Shown in pieces: positions 9,911-23,200 of a DNA stretch of 64,000 nt. The notes below the pieces were generated by a model. That model searched no databases. It worked only from the letters and a program-made list of their open reading frames with translations, and was not told the DNA's origin. The position numbers and the translations under genes were made by a program. The DNA is from Spodoptera frugiperda (Eukaryota > Arthropoda > Insecta > Lepidoptera > Noctuidae): NCBI RefSeq assembly GCF_023101765.2, contig NC_064214.1, positions 812,001 through 876,000 of the forward strand, in the 5' to 3' direction. How positions within the stretch are numbered: the first letter of the stretch is position 1; every line of letters begins with the position of its first letter.

Positions 9911-12900
9911 AAGAAGCAACACTATTTCAGAAATATACACACATACCGCCAAACTAAACTGCTCAGTAGATATAAATCAAAATGAACATCGTATCTACCC
10001 ACTCAAGTCAATGTTACAACTGTCAGTAATCCACATACCTCTTATTACCAAATTGACACCAAAAAGCATTTTGAATCTCCAAATACGAGGCAGTAAAACA
10101 CCTCGATCCCAACCCTATTATTTATCAACAAAGGTCCGTTGTATATTTAGGTGTATCAATACGGGCCACAGGAGCAAATATCATAAATCACTACAAATAA
10201 TGTCCGATAGCGTCCAGCCGAGTAACACCCAGATAACTCGTAAACTAGGATACAGTCACAAAATATGTCGGAATGGACCATTTACAGTTGTACCGTTTTT
10301 ACCCCCGAAATACAGAAAGAGGATATCATGACATAAATTTTATTTTTACTCCACCTGGGAGTCGTGGTCTGATATCAAATAAAGGATTGATAATTGGGGT
10401 TTTAGGCCGGTAGATAAGGGTGAAGGGAATGAGAAAATAGATCTGGAAATGATAAGACGAAAGTAGGTCAGACAAATGATAAGGTTAGGTAAGATAGGAA
10501 AGTAAAGGTTTTTAGCAATTCGTTTCCAACACAACGAATTCAAAGATGACTTGTTTTATAATATTTATTTGATTACAAAGATTTTTTCTCTATATAGTCA
10601 CATTACAAAGAAATTTTCCTCAATATTTGATTCACAAGAAGATGGATGCATTTATCATCGATTTCCCAAATTTTTCACACCATTTCCAACATTCTACGGA
10701 TGAATCAGGTCCTTGCTGTATGAAAACTGAATATTTGGCAGTAAACAAAGTTATAAATCACATCAACGACGCCAGGGATCTGTGCAACACAGCAAAAAAT
10801 GGAAAGCTAGTGAGCCGGTAGATTACATACTACCTTTCTTGTTAGCAATGATAGTCCATGGAAGATAAATGGTGAGGACAATCGTTGGTAATAGATTGGA
10901 AGTCCTGGAAAGAAGTAGCTGGCAATAAAGTCTCCGTTTCTGAATAAGAAAAACATTCTATAGAGATTTGTTTTAAGCATTTTTTTTCTAATTTATATTA
11001 AAAATTTGATTGAAATGGTATTTATTGTCACTCATAGCATTGCGAATCTGAGGACCACAAAAATTATGTTCAGTAGTAATAAAACAGCAATTAATTAACT
11101 GAAATATTCTGGACAATTGCCAGTTTTATAAAACTGTCCCATAAGACGAAATAATAAAAAAGTTAAAATTCAATTTTCTGCTCCAGTTATGATGCACTAC
11201 AGAGAGAATTCTTAAAAAATTTAACTACTTCATAAAGTCTATCACTAAAGATTTGAATTAAGCATTTTCTGTATTTAATTATTTATTATTCGTTTATGTG
11301 TAAAACAAAAATAAAATACAGAAAACGAATTAAAGACGAATTGTTTTTTTACACTACACGAGTAAAAGTTAACGGTGAATAGTGTCTTAGTTAATCAAGG
11401 GTAATATTTTAATAGTTATATTTTATTTCATCAAATCAATTTTGTTTTATTTGCCAATCAATTGTGTGACCATGAACCGTGTTGTTATTGATATTAGTTA
11501 CATGTTATTTATATATTTGATTTTTTAATATTAATTTTACAACTTTTCTAAACATAATACTGTTATTACGCCTTTGCATCGATACAGTGTCTACTTCATT
11601 TTTGATTTATATGTTCGTGGAAAGTTCTTCTACATATATCTTATCTGATTGGTACCTTCCTATGTTTAATTTCAAGTTTGCCACCAACGCCAGCTTAAAA
11701 TTTCGAAAAGCAATCAAACTTTCTTGGCTCGGAATAAATTATTGCGAAAGTTTTTTTTTTCTTGTACCAATTTATAATAAATAATATTTCATTTTTATGT
11801 AGTTTGCTAGGACTCATTCATTTAGGTAAAAAGTTTTTACCTTTATTTGAATATCCTGTCACTACTAAAACAAAGCTAAATTGCTCATATAGAATTTTTA
11901 CTTAAGTAATTCGACGATTAATTAATTTAAAAGTAAATAAATTAAAATATACTTAACCAAGCTGTAAGCATTAATTATTTTCATTGACACTATCAACTTA
12001 CTCGGATTACATAAATCATTCGAAAAAACAATTTAGGTTTTAAATTATTACTGTTGCTTTTGAGTATTACAAAATTTTAACGCGTAGTTTGGTTCTTAAC
12101 TCACGAATCCGTAGACCTATTTTAAATAGGTAACGCGAATCAACAGTTACGAATAAATTCCAAAACTGATAGTACCTTATAAATAGAAATCTTCGTTGGT
12201 AACGTTGTTAGATCGAATAAACCAAACCCTTTAGACCAAACACTCGTTTTGAAAAGCACTTAAAAAGTTACTTTTCGTTGCTTATGAAACTAATACCGTG
12301 TTATGCAGCTGTAAGTTGTAAAAATAACTCATGAAGGGCAAATTTTTGTTATAAATTGTGATAATTATTTAAAAGGCAATTTTAGAGGCAGCTTGGACTT
12401 TTAATCTTAACGTTAACATAATGCAATCCCCTTGGCATGTCTCGTATTTCAAAGCAAACTCGTAATAAAACAGCACACAGAAAGGAGATTCTCCAAAACA
12501 AACAAAAATCTTTCTCGGTCCAATTTTTCACAAAAGCTTTGGAATGTTAGCATTTAATCAAACTGCATTAAAAGCGTTGAGCACTAAGTTTTTCTGCCAA
12601 CACTGTTTGTCTGGTTTAACGAGGGCTGACTGTGGCCATAACAATGTAAGGCTTTCTGTCTTCCAAGGCATTATCTTTCCTTTTTGCTTTTCAAGTCTTA
12701 TTATTAAAGTGCTATGCTACTTTTTATTTTACTCAGATGGCTTACGAGTTAGTTTTACCTATACAATATTACATCAGTATATTTTTTATTTTGCTACAAG
12801 AAGGAAAAGACTTTGCCCAAAATAGGGGAACCGTATCTGAATTACCACTTGGTTGAGCTACAACCGTGCGAATGAACGGTAACGTCGCTGTGCCGCGCCA

Positions 12901-15872
12901 AGGTTCGGTAACACGCGTTGTAAATTACCTATAAACTGGTACATTATTTTCTACTACTCGCTGAAAACCTTTTGAAAATCCTTCAACAAATTCCTGTGTA
13001 AAACGTGTCTTTGAACCAGGAAATGGGTCTATTGAATTTTATACGATGACCGATATATTTCAAATGAGAATGTCATTCTTAATGTTACTTGGCTACTTGT
13101 GTCCGAAAGTACCCAACTTCCAATAAGTCGTTGGTCCGTTTTGTACCAGGTGCGTTTTATGCCGGTTTTAGTTCTTCTTAGTCCTACAGTTGGTAAGTTT
13201 TCGCCCCTATTGACGTGACTTTTTAGAGATTATTTTGGGGTTAATGAAACTTTTGTCAGACTTAGCCTTGGTTTTGATGCCTAGAGCTGAAGCCAAAAGA
13301 TAAGGTAAAGAAGAAAAACAAGACAATATTTACCCAAAATCTATCAAAAACTGAAATATATTTCACAAATTTTTAGGTTACCTTGGCCACAACAAAGCTG
13401 TTTAATTTTATGTTGAACGCTTTTCATTCGTCATGGAAAATAAATTGTCAGCAATGAGTTCATTCTCATCTCAGCGTATTTAATATACAGAACTTTCATA
13501 ATTGATTGTTGACTTAATTATGCCCAGTTTGTACTTCGATTGTTAAGTTTACCAGCGCACGAACTATGCAAGTATCAAGTTTGGAACGTAAACTTAGCAT
13601 TTATATATAAATTGACTCTCCAAACTCATGTTTGTGTTTACTCAAATTTAGCTTTTCTCTGCAAAGAAAATACGAGCATTGCTAAATGTACCTAATGATA
13701 TCAAAATTTTGCTTTTGTCTTGTTAACTGAAATAGAAATTTTGTTAGATCACTGGTTTCACGATTTCGTTTGATTAATAACAAAAATAACTTTATATCAA
13801 ACACAAATCCTGACTTGCGAAGAAATACATACATAGTTAGATACGACTATCAAAATAACAATAATCATTATTATGTTATTCACAAACTATTCAATTTAGA
13901 ACACTAAGCTGGAACACTATAATTGCAAGCAATACAAAGTTTGCAGACTAGCCAAACTTGCTACTTATACTGTTGGTGAATTCTCTTACTCAAACACAAG
14001 TTAAATGATTTGCGATTTGCTTTACTGTTGCAAGTATATCATTTTATGGCCCATACTTTGGTCAAAGCATTTATCACAACTACCTATTGGCCATAAAGTA
14101 GGTGAATTTATATGCATACTTATAATAATATTTCACAAACTTTAACTTCCTAGTTGGTTCACAATAAATTGCTATCATAAATCTATGAAAGTGTGAGAAC
14201 TGCATTTTTTTTTCATAGCGAGTGTCAGGGAGGGATTATGTATCATCGAAAAGTAAAGGTGAATTCAGCTCTTATATGGCTTCAATTCGGAAGCTATCAA
14301 TGTCCTGTCACAGTTTTGAAAACTTCCGATCACACCGTTTTTCAACAAACACGTTTTTGGTGCGGTCGAAGCACGCTAACATTTAAATCGAACGTCAGTT
14401 CGGATCCTAAATCCAATACGTTACTACTGCATGTCATCGAGCGGTTTCTATTTTTGGTAACTCGCCAAGCCTGTATCTTTTTTTGGCTAGTGTTCGTTTT
14501 CCTTGCTACGAAAAATATACTAGCTATATTTTCCTATCTGTTACCTAATACAGAAACGGTATGGAAACGAGAAGTATGAAACCTAGAGCCATAAGTTATG
14601 GACTTAATTCAATCTCTTATATTAAGCGTAAAAAATATCGTTTGTTATTTTCTTTGAAGATAAATAGAGGTGTATTTATAGTAAGAGAAAGAGAGAGATT
14701 CGAATCTATATATTTTTCGAAAACAGGTCTGTTAGTAGTATAATGTCGAAATTACAAAATGGCGTGTATGACCTTGAAGACTGCTAACGTTTACACTCTC
14801 TCTTAAGTAATGAAGTAGGTATTCCAGTTACAATTAAGATTTGCCTTATGAATAGAATAATGAAATCCGGCATAATAATTGAGATTAAGCAACTTCAGCA
14901 ATGTTCATAAATCCATATTCATCTAAATATTACAAGCTTAATTTTATACTGAACATTTGACAATGAATATGTTAATTATGGCCTGCATAAGAGCCGTTTT
15001 GACCTAATTTCGTTTATGGCATTTTCTACCTGGCGGATTTGGGTTTTCGGGGCAGGAATCAAATCGTCGCCAATTAACAAATTTGTTTGGTTTATTTTTT
15101 TGGAAATTTGGTCACCTTGCCGTACTTTTACAGAAATTTTAAGCAGAAATTTTATTTAAGTATTATTTTGTAGGTACTTAATAAAATGATTTCATTAAAA
15201 ACGTTGCATATTATGCCCATCTTTAAATTGAAGTTTGAATCACTGATCAGATCGTTTTAAAGACTATAAATAGGTACAGACTTCAGAAAAATACGAAAAT
15301 GGACCTATGCTAGGCACCAATCCCATCCGAGACATAACAACTTTTTAATAAAGTTACGCCTAACAATCTATGAGAATTAGATTAAAATCCAATTTACTGT
15401 TTTATTTCAAACGCTATCCTTTCTCATCTCTGCAGTAGACGTATTACTTTGTGTCTGCATTTCAATGATTAAAAAATAACCTTCTCTATAAAATGAACTT
15501 TACAGTTTTTAATTAAATTCTGTTGACCTTACTGGCTGGAACCTCGGTAATGGAATTCGGAAAACGTATACATACGTTTGTAGATACAAATGTTCATATA
15601 TTCATGTCTACTGTGCCCGATCCTTATCATTATAATATGAAATACGTTTTAGTAGATTTTGGGTGTAGGAAGTTTATGTTTGTGGACACTTTTATTTCAT
15701 GTTGGTTTTTGTGTTATGCATTTATGCGTGATTTACTTTTTAGAATTGTAAGCTTAGCATTGTTCTATTTGTTATAAATGTTAGTGTTCAATACATTTAT
15801 GTTCATAACGTTATCAGATTTTTCAAAATTGATATTGTCAATATCGGTATAGTTTGAAATAACATCTCTTTT
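9911..15872. other. Long A/T-rich stretch with no recognised gene
   Basis: Almost 6 kb with no recognised gene or repeat. Longest open frames: 14193-14579 plus (128 codons) and 10011-10331 plus (106 codons). The first starts at a non-ATG codon and has a Phe/Leu-rich, membrane-like C-terminal half, which follows from T-rich DNA. Neither shows a known motif. A short imprecise direct repeat (ATTACAAAGA...TTTTC) lies at 10573-10618. Confidence 0.5.
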
Positions 15873-15886
15873 GATTGCAACATGAC

Positions 15887-16020
15887 ATTATCCAATGACT
15901 TCTCCCGCCTTGGGCGAGACAAGAGGGAGTGTCAGGCTCTTACTGACTAAAAACCACCCCGTTACTATTTCTACCCTTCGAGCCGGATCCCCGGTAAACC
16001 CGCTAGGTAGTCCGCAATTC
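15887..16020 (-). mobile_element. SINE-like retroposon with 14-bp target-site duplication, copy 3
   Basis: Contains TCTCCCGCCTTGGGCGAG, ACTGACTAAAAACCACCCCG and CCCCGGTAAACCCGCTAGGT in the family's order. GATTGCAACATGAC occurs perfectly at both boundaries (15873-15886 and 16021-16034), a 14-bp direct duplication that fixes the insert at 134 bp and marks retroposition. This copy is shortened at both ends relative to the 48.3 kb copy: no G-run/A-rich terminus on one side, nothing beyond the GTAGTCCGCA block on the other. The family's tRNA or other Pol III ancestry is not visible. Confidence 0.88.
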
Positions 16021-16034
16021 CGATTGCAACATGA

Positions 16035-17109
16035 CTTACATCATAAATAAATAACCCTACCATTCCACGTGTAGCTACAATTACTACCTTTGCTCACCCC
16101 TACAGAATGATAGACGTAATGTTTAAAATTCTAGTACCAACCAAGGTTTTTTAAAAATAAAACACGTGTAACAGAGCATGCTACATATACTGTAACTTGG
16201 CTTTAATGTCGGTACTACATTTTTAAGCATCATTGATTTTCTTTTCTAGGATAGCTAGATAATTTCAGTCACGCGACGATTTCGTGTTTTGGATCTAAAG
16301 TTCGGACAGTACTTTTTTACATCCAAAACCAAATATATAGTCTATTTTCCAGACGTATTTTTTTAAAAACTGAGAACATTAAACAATTTTATTAGTTTAG
16401 TAAACATAATTATTTACGTTTATACGAAAACTTTACCCGTTATTTAGAACAAATTTTTTTTAATTTATGAAACTTTTATGTAAAGGGTGTTCGACATAGA
16501 TACCTATTAATGAAATTACAACTGCCTTAAATCACAATTTATTTTGGCCTGTTATCTTCGTTCGTAATTACTGCAGCGAGGTCATTGGCTTAGAAACATG
16601 CCTGTACAAAAATAGCTTTTATTTAGCTAGAGATATGGTTTAATTTTGTTTTTATGTTTTATGTTGTGCGTGACTAGAAAACGCCCATGTCATTTTTGTC
16701 ATGGGTGCGGACCACTCTAACGATGAGACCTGAATACAATGGAGATTGTGAATTTTAACAGTGGAAATGGACGTAAATATTATATTATTATATAGGATTT
16801 ATAAACCTCTTGATTACCCTTATACAGACACATAAAGGATAGTCATCTAAAAAAGGACTATTATGTTGTATGTAGTGTATTTGAAAAAATAATTAAGATT
16901 AAGTACTCGCTCAAAACACTCATTTAAATTTTGAGTAAATAAAGAAATGCTTTTAAAAGAAATTTTGGTTTTTCTCAGTTCTTCAAAGTTTCTTAGAACG
17001 TTTTATAATTGTACTTTTTCAATGGTCCAAAATGTTGTTCTAAGAAATTAATGTAGGTTCAATTTTAAAAGAGGTTTTTAGTACTTTATCGTTCACTTGT
17101 AAAAATAAT
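16035..17109. other. A/T-rich stretch with no recognised gene
   Basis: No open frame of note. A small hairpin (CCCATG...CATGGG) lies at 16684-16705 within a slightly GC-richer patch. Nothing else recognised. Confidence 0.5.
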
Positions 17110-17237
17110 TTCTGCTAGCGGCTCCACTCGCGTTTTCGTAGGATAAAAAGTCAGCCTTGTCTGTATACCGAATTGAGCAGTTTTAGCGTGATTGACGGAC
17201 AAACATTCAAACAAACACATTTAAAATATTAGTGTGA
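17110..17237 (-). repeat. Interspersed repeat, ATTATAAATGCGAAAG family, degraded copy
   Basis: On the minus strand it starts near TCACACTAATATTTTAAATG, passes through a CAAACATTCAAACAAACAC-like GTTTGTTTG tract, AGCGTGATTGACGGAC and AGGATAAAAAG, and ends at GCTAGCAGAAAT. The blocks align in order with the plus-strand copy at 28.1 kb. These families in Lepidoptera are usually non-coding SINE or LINE 3'-end derivatives. No target duplication seen. Confidence 0.65.
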
Positions 17238-20200
17238 TAAAGTGACTATCGTTTAAATTTCGAATAAAAAAAAGTTTTGGAAAGCTTCACCTAATATTTT
17301 AATGGTCTTAGATTAATATAATGCAAATATGTGTTTGTATATGTCTTTCCTTTACGTGCCTACAGAAATATTTTATGTTGTGATTTGTGTATTTGGAGTT
17401 ATTTAAAAGGTTAGATATAGAGTCCTTTTTTCTTTGAACACGCGAACTAAGCCGTGGGCGAATAGCTAATATCATTATATAGTTAAGCTTTGTCTTATAA
17501 CATACAAAAATGAAACTAAAACCTTTCTTATCCTTCCATAGTCTCACTGACCTACTATTATTATCTCGCGTTCAATCCCCAACTGATTTCTAACTCTCGA
17601 TGAATGCAATTCCTTAGTCGCATCATACGACTCTCAAGGGAAATCGCAGAGAATCCTGTTACTTACTCATTCATAGGCATATAAGACTAAAATTACACGG
17701 TAAGAAAGGGGAACAATGATGGTAATGTCATTGTATGAGAATTGAATATCCAATGTTCAAAGTTACTTTTGGACGTTAGGAGTAACAAGGGGAATGGAAT
17801 GATTGGTTCCAATTTTGCTTTGTTATCAGAAATGTGTTAAATATTTCTTTGAAGAAATTTTAGTGCTGAAAGGCCTAGTATCGTAAAGTTTTAGATACAC
17901 TAGAATATGTCATCTCTCTGGGACCTGTCGGACTTCAGTGATCCGGTATTTTTTATGGTTAAATCTACTGTAGATCCTGATTTACAGAAGTTGTAGCAGT
18001 TTTGGTAGGTTATGGCACGCTTGTTCCATTAAAAACAATACACTAGAATACGAATTCTTATACAGAAATATTACAATTATTTCGGCCTATCGATCAACAC
18101 AAAATGGACTCCAGTTAATATAATCAATTTAAAATTAAAACACAAAACATACATAAAAAACAACGAACAGTAACACATTCTGACCTACATTAATCTGTCT
18201 AAAACACTACTCATTGGCAGTCACATGCATATTTAATAAGTAAGCGCCTTTTGAAATATGTATCTGTGCATGAAATAACTACGAACAAATCAATACTTCC
18301 TTTAGGATTGTCGCCTATTCAACGTCACGACATGTGACATGATAGTGACGTCACACTGTTGACTTATTAATGGCAAAGACTATGAATAGTAAGTTTTCAT
18401 GTTATGACAGTTGTTTGATAAGGAAAAGCTTTGGAATGAATTTGTTTGTAGTTGGGATTTATTTGTTAGCGTTGTATGGTACGTATGATTTACTTTTCAC
18501 GCTTAATTTCATTGTCTTTAATATTAAAGTAATTATTTTTAATCACTATATTGTCAGTCATATAACGTCATTAAAAGTAGGTAAGGTAAGTCATGAGTTA
18601 AAAATGATGTGAAATGTGATATCTAATGCTGGCTGTAGTAGTAGAATATGCATATTTTAAGTCTTAATAATCTTACAAAATTACTTTGATAAAGAATAGC
18701 AAGATTTGATTTCGCAATTTTAATAGCATTTTTCATACCTGAACACCAAAATTTAAAAACAAGCACTAAGTTTTGTAAATTAAATTTTGCACACATCCCC
18801 TTTTCCTTTCTCAGATTTTAAAGGCAAAATGACACCGCAAAAATTTGGTTAACCTGAAGCTTGTGGAATTTGGGCTACACAAAACGTGGGACCAAAATAT
18901 GACAGGTTTAAAAGAGGTAGGCTAAGCTTACGTGGTTCTTTGAGGCGAGTTAGTATTTGATATTAAAATAGGTGATGTAGGAATTTTAAAGTATGTGAAC
19001 CTTTAGCCGATGATTATTAATTTAAAAAGAGCTAAGAATTATAATGTAATAATTAAGAAAAAGGAACCAGATGACGAATTAGATCACCTATGTGCTGGAC
19101 TGATCAAGTCAAATCTGCTACGGAAAATCGTGTTTAGAAAAGGTAGAGAAGAGAATCTCTTCTCTTGTATGTAATAATTGCTGGGTTGATTTCATTTCCA
19201 ATGATAACTTTTCATTATTAAATTTTATTTAAACCTAGCATTAAAATGTACTGTGAAAAGCATCGAGATAAAATATTTTATAGCATTAAAGATCAAATCT
19301 TCCAATATTATTTTAATAAACAAAAACAATATCAGTATACAGATACAATACTGCTAAATATTCAAAGTTAACTTGTCAAGAAATTGGGTCAAAGACTCTC
19401 AACTTATTATGTAAGGACTTGACTTCGGGGGTATTGCCGGTCACAGTTATAACATTCTCATTGTGTCATCAAAGAAGTTTTAATTATTTCGAATGTTTTA
19501 TATGAAATTTTAACTGAATATTCTTACTATGTTTCGAGACTAAATGAGGCTTAGGTATGCTTAAATATTCTGGGAGAGATATGTCACTTGTCGAGTAAAA
19601 AATAAAGGTACACCTCCCACAAAATTACAACTATTTATCATTTTCTAGAACTTTCATGACAAATTACACATGTAGTATATTGAATGTATTACTCATAATT
19701 TAAAGGCAATAGAAATTGTTCCCTAGTTTTTACCATCTTATGTTACTTATTCAGATGAGCAAACCGATTCATCCTGACCCGACTACATAATTATAGTATG
19801 ACATTTACGCTTGTCCATCATGCACGATATTTTTTCACCAAATGCTAGTCAAAATTCACCATCTGTTAATATAATAAGATAGTAAATTTCAGTTCAAGTT
19901 CAGTAAAACTAAATTGACACTATTGCCATATATTATTCTTGTTACGACTCGACAGCTGACGCGACGATTGGTTCGAACAGAAGCCTGACAAATCCCTTAC
20001 CTATATTGAAACTAAAGTATTGAACATTACGAGAAAAACTGATATTATTTACTACATGAGATTTATAACCTGTCTGATCTTCTATGATCCTTAGATTAGG
20101 TATCATTTGTATGTATTTGTGTGTTTTGAGTTTGTGTAATTCATAATTTGATTTGTATTGACATAAATAATATTTGTTTCTTGCTTTCTATACCATGGGA

Positions 20201-23200
20201 ACAGATACAGACAGTTTATGGCAAACAATAATTACACAAAAGTTTCTTCAAACTATTCTAACCAAATAATCTCCCAATCAACCAATAGAACCAATTCAAA
20301 ACAAACAAACAGATTTACGACGAAGGATTGGCAAGAGAACTCAAAATTAATTACACTTTAAACGATACAAAACATCCATCTCGTGAAATAAATGACCTCA
20401 TTGTATAGTTCCCTAATTGCACAAACATTTTACACTACGCATAAATCTTTACAAAAGCCTTCTTCCCCGTTTTTGCTGCCGAACTAAAATGGGACAGGCT
20501 ACGGTCACCCTAATTAGTATCAAATTATAACATTGAATTGAGGACTGCTAAATGCGGTTTGTGCGACGAAGAGAGTTAAATTATTTCATATTAATGTAGG
20601 ATTGTAAACAATTATTGTAGTAGTTAACATGCAAAAAGTGAGGTTAGAACTCGAGGTTTCTAGCTAATTTGGTTTTTTTTTACTTGTGGTTGCAAATATT
20701 AGTTGTATAGGTAAGATATTATATTACTAAGCAGATACATAATGAAGTGTTAGTTTCGGTATCATTGATTGTATTTTGGCTTGAATACTAAAAAATAATA
20801 CTTACAAAGGATAATTGCAATTAGTTTCATGAAAACTAATAATATAAAGTTATGTAATAAATTTTCAACGAAATAAATAAAATACATTTTGCAATAAAGT
20901 AAAATAAATTTGTACAAAACGAAATACCGTTCCGTTTCGAATGCGAAATATTTGTTGAAATTAAAATATTTCCAACATAATTTTCTGGGAACCATTTAAT
21001 TTATTCATCAAATATTTCGCTAGGACAGTTCCATTGCGAATCCGAAACCAATTCCCATTTATTCGTGAGCATAGTCACAAGATTTTTGAAATATTACTAA
21101 AGGTATTAAATGCCATCAATCACTGGCTTCTCTTCCAGACAAAATTAATTCCATGGAGTGGTAAATTCATTGCGACAAGCTCATTTGGGTTGGCGTGAGT
21201 GAAAATGTACCGGTGGAAAATTATCTTCCATTATATTGCTGTTGTTCAACAATTTAATATGTATATTGACTGCGAGGTAAATAATGGCATGGCCTGATGA
21301 CTGTATTTTCAATTTTCATTGTTGTTCAATCAACAGCTTTATGAAGTCTTGCAACTTAAATATTTGTACGTTCAATTCTTCAATATCCAATAATTAAGGT
21401 AATTTATTTTATTACATTTTTGTAAATATTTATTTAAAGAAATGGTGCAGTCAAGAGTGTAGTATAATATTTTTGTACACATTCCAATGTCTTTTTCAAT
21501 AATGCAATATTGCGATAGAAAACGAAAATTGAATGTCTAAAATATTAAAGTTCTTAGAATTTAATGCCAGAAAAAAGACCAAATTGTTTTGAGTAAACAT
21601 AGTTTACACAATATTATTCCTTTCAATGATCATTTAATTTCGAATTGTAATTTCTGTACTGACCAATATTTTACCACTCACGGTTTCCGGATGCTGAAAA
21701 TGAAAGAACAAAATTGAACGACAAAATTAATGCACTTAACATTGCCGGTCCATTAAAACTGAGAAGTCAGGACTAGTATTTTCACTTTGAAATACTGAAT
21801 GTTAATTCGAAATCGGACTAATCCCTCGTTTAATTTAAACTCTGAAGCGTAGTCCAGTTTACACCAAAAGCGGGACTGCAAACAGATTTTCACTTTTTCA
21901 CTTAAGATCAAGTTGATAACGGGCCGTTTAATAAAACCGCCTCGGTGGCTCTCCACACTGAAAAGTTTTGACTAGACAAAGTAGGTTGCTGAAGTAGAGC
22001 TCGCCGAGAATGCTAAGTGGGAATTCACCCACTGATCCTCACTCACTTGTTCACTTAGTAAAACACTGTTCTATTTTCTCCGTGTTATGTAAAAATTCAT
22101 CTTATCTCCAAACAGATTTGTCATTCCTTTCAATTTTTTACCAACATTTACAGAGATAAGATTCTGCTGACGTGGCATAATGGAATTAATTCTCTTGTCA
22201 GATTTAAAAAAGGTATTTGCATGGATTAAGGTTTTGTTTTAAGAAGTGACATTGAAAAAGGTTCGTTGGATCGAGGTTAAGTCTGAGCTGTCGTCGAACT
22301 CTTGTACGGCCTATAAATGATAATGTTGCCTTCACTGCTCGATCCTTCGATATCAATGGAATAACTTGGAAACTATTGAGTTAGTAACAGTCCAGTTTGG
22401 AGAGCGCAGTTTGATCAAGTTATTTAAGCATAAGTCCAGGTTAATTTAATCGTCTATTGAATACGGAGGTGAGCATTGAGCAATTTGTAGGTGTTCTAAA
22501 AGTTTATTAAACTGTCGGGTTCAGCTGCTGTTCTCCAAAGGGTTACTGATCGATAAAATGGAGCAAAGGTCTCTAGGTGGCGTTTTAACCCTTGCCCAGG
22601 TAGACACAATTTAGTTTAGACGTTAAAAGCTTTGAGATTTTTGGAACTAAAATTGTTCCTTGCCGACCGTTTGTATTGTTACGTTTATATTAAATTTTCA
22701 TTTCGTTTTTGTCACGTAGTATTTTTAGTTCACTTAAATAAGTACATTTAGATATTGGTGTGAATTGATTTTAATGTGTATGCATATTATAGGGATTGAA
22801 TTAGATCCTCATTGCTTTTGACGTACACCTTTCATACTTTACAAATTAAGTAAAACTACTAGTTATAAGCACTCAGATATTCTTTCGAAGCTATTTTCTT
22901 AAAGTAAACGAACACCCGCTTTGTTCTTTACTCCCTTTCACGTGTAAGTTATTCGAGACTTCATTATTCGTGCTTATATTCCTGCTATATTAGAACAAAG
23001 GAGATACTGCTTTTATCTTGTTCGTAACACCATGAATTACAAAATATTTTACTCTTATTTAAGATAACCTGCTCATTCGTAACAAATACTTCAATGAGTT
23101 ACAATTTTGCTATCTAGAATTCAACAAAGGGGTAGTTTATTTTGTAAATAGAATTTATTTGATAGAATCAACAATAGTATCAAATAGATCTTCAATAGAA

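Noticed and set aside
10011..10331. 106-codon plus-strand open frame
   Set aside because: No motif, ordinary local composition, no neighbouring exon-like signals; a chance frame is the simplest reading.
14193..14579. 128-codon plus-strand open frame
   Set aside because: Non-ATG start, Phe/Leu-rich half produced by T-rich DNA, no domain or splice context; a frame this long is expected about once by chance at this composition.
17560..17640. Possible tRNA gene or SINE from GTTCAATCCC
   Set aside because: No A-box at the right distance and no cloverleaf could be drawn around it.
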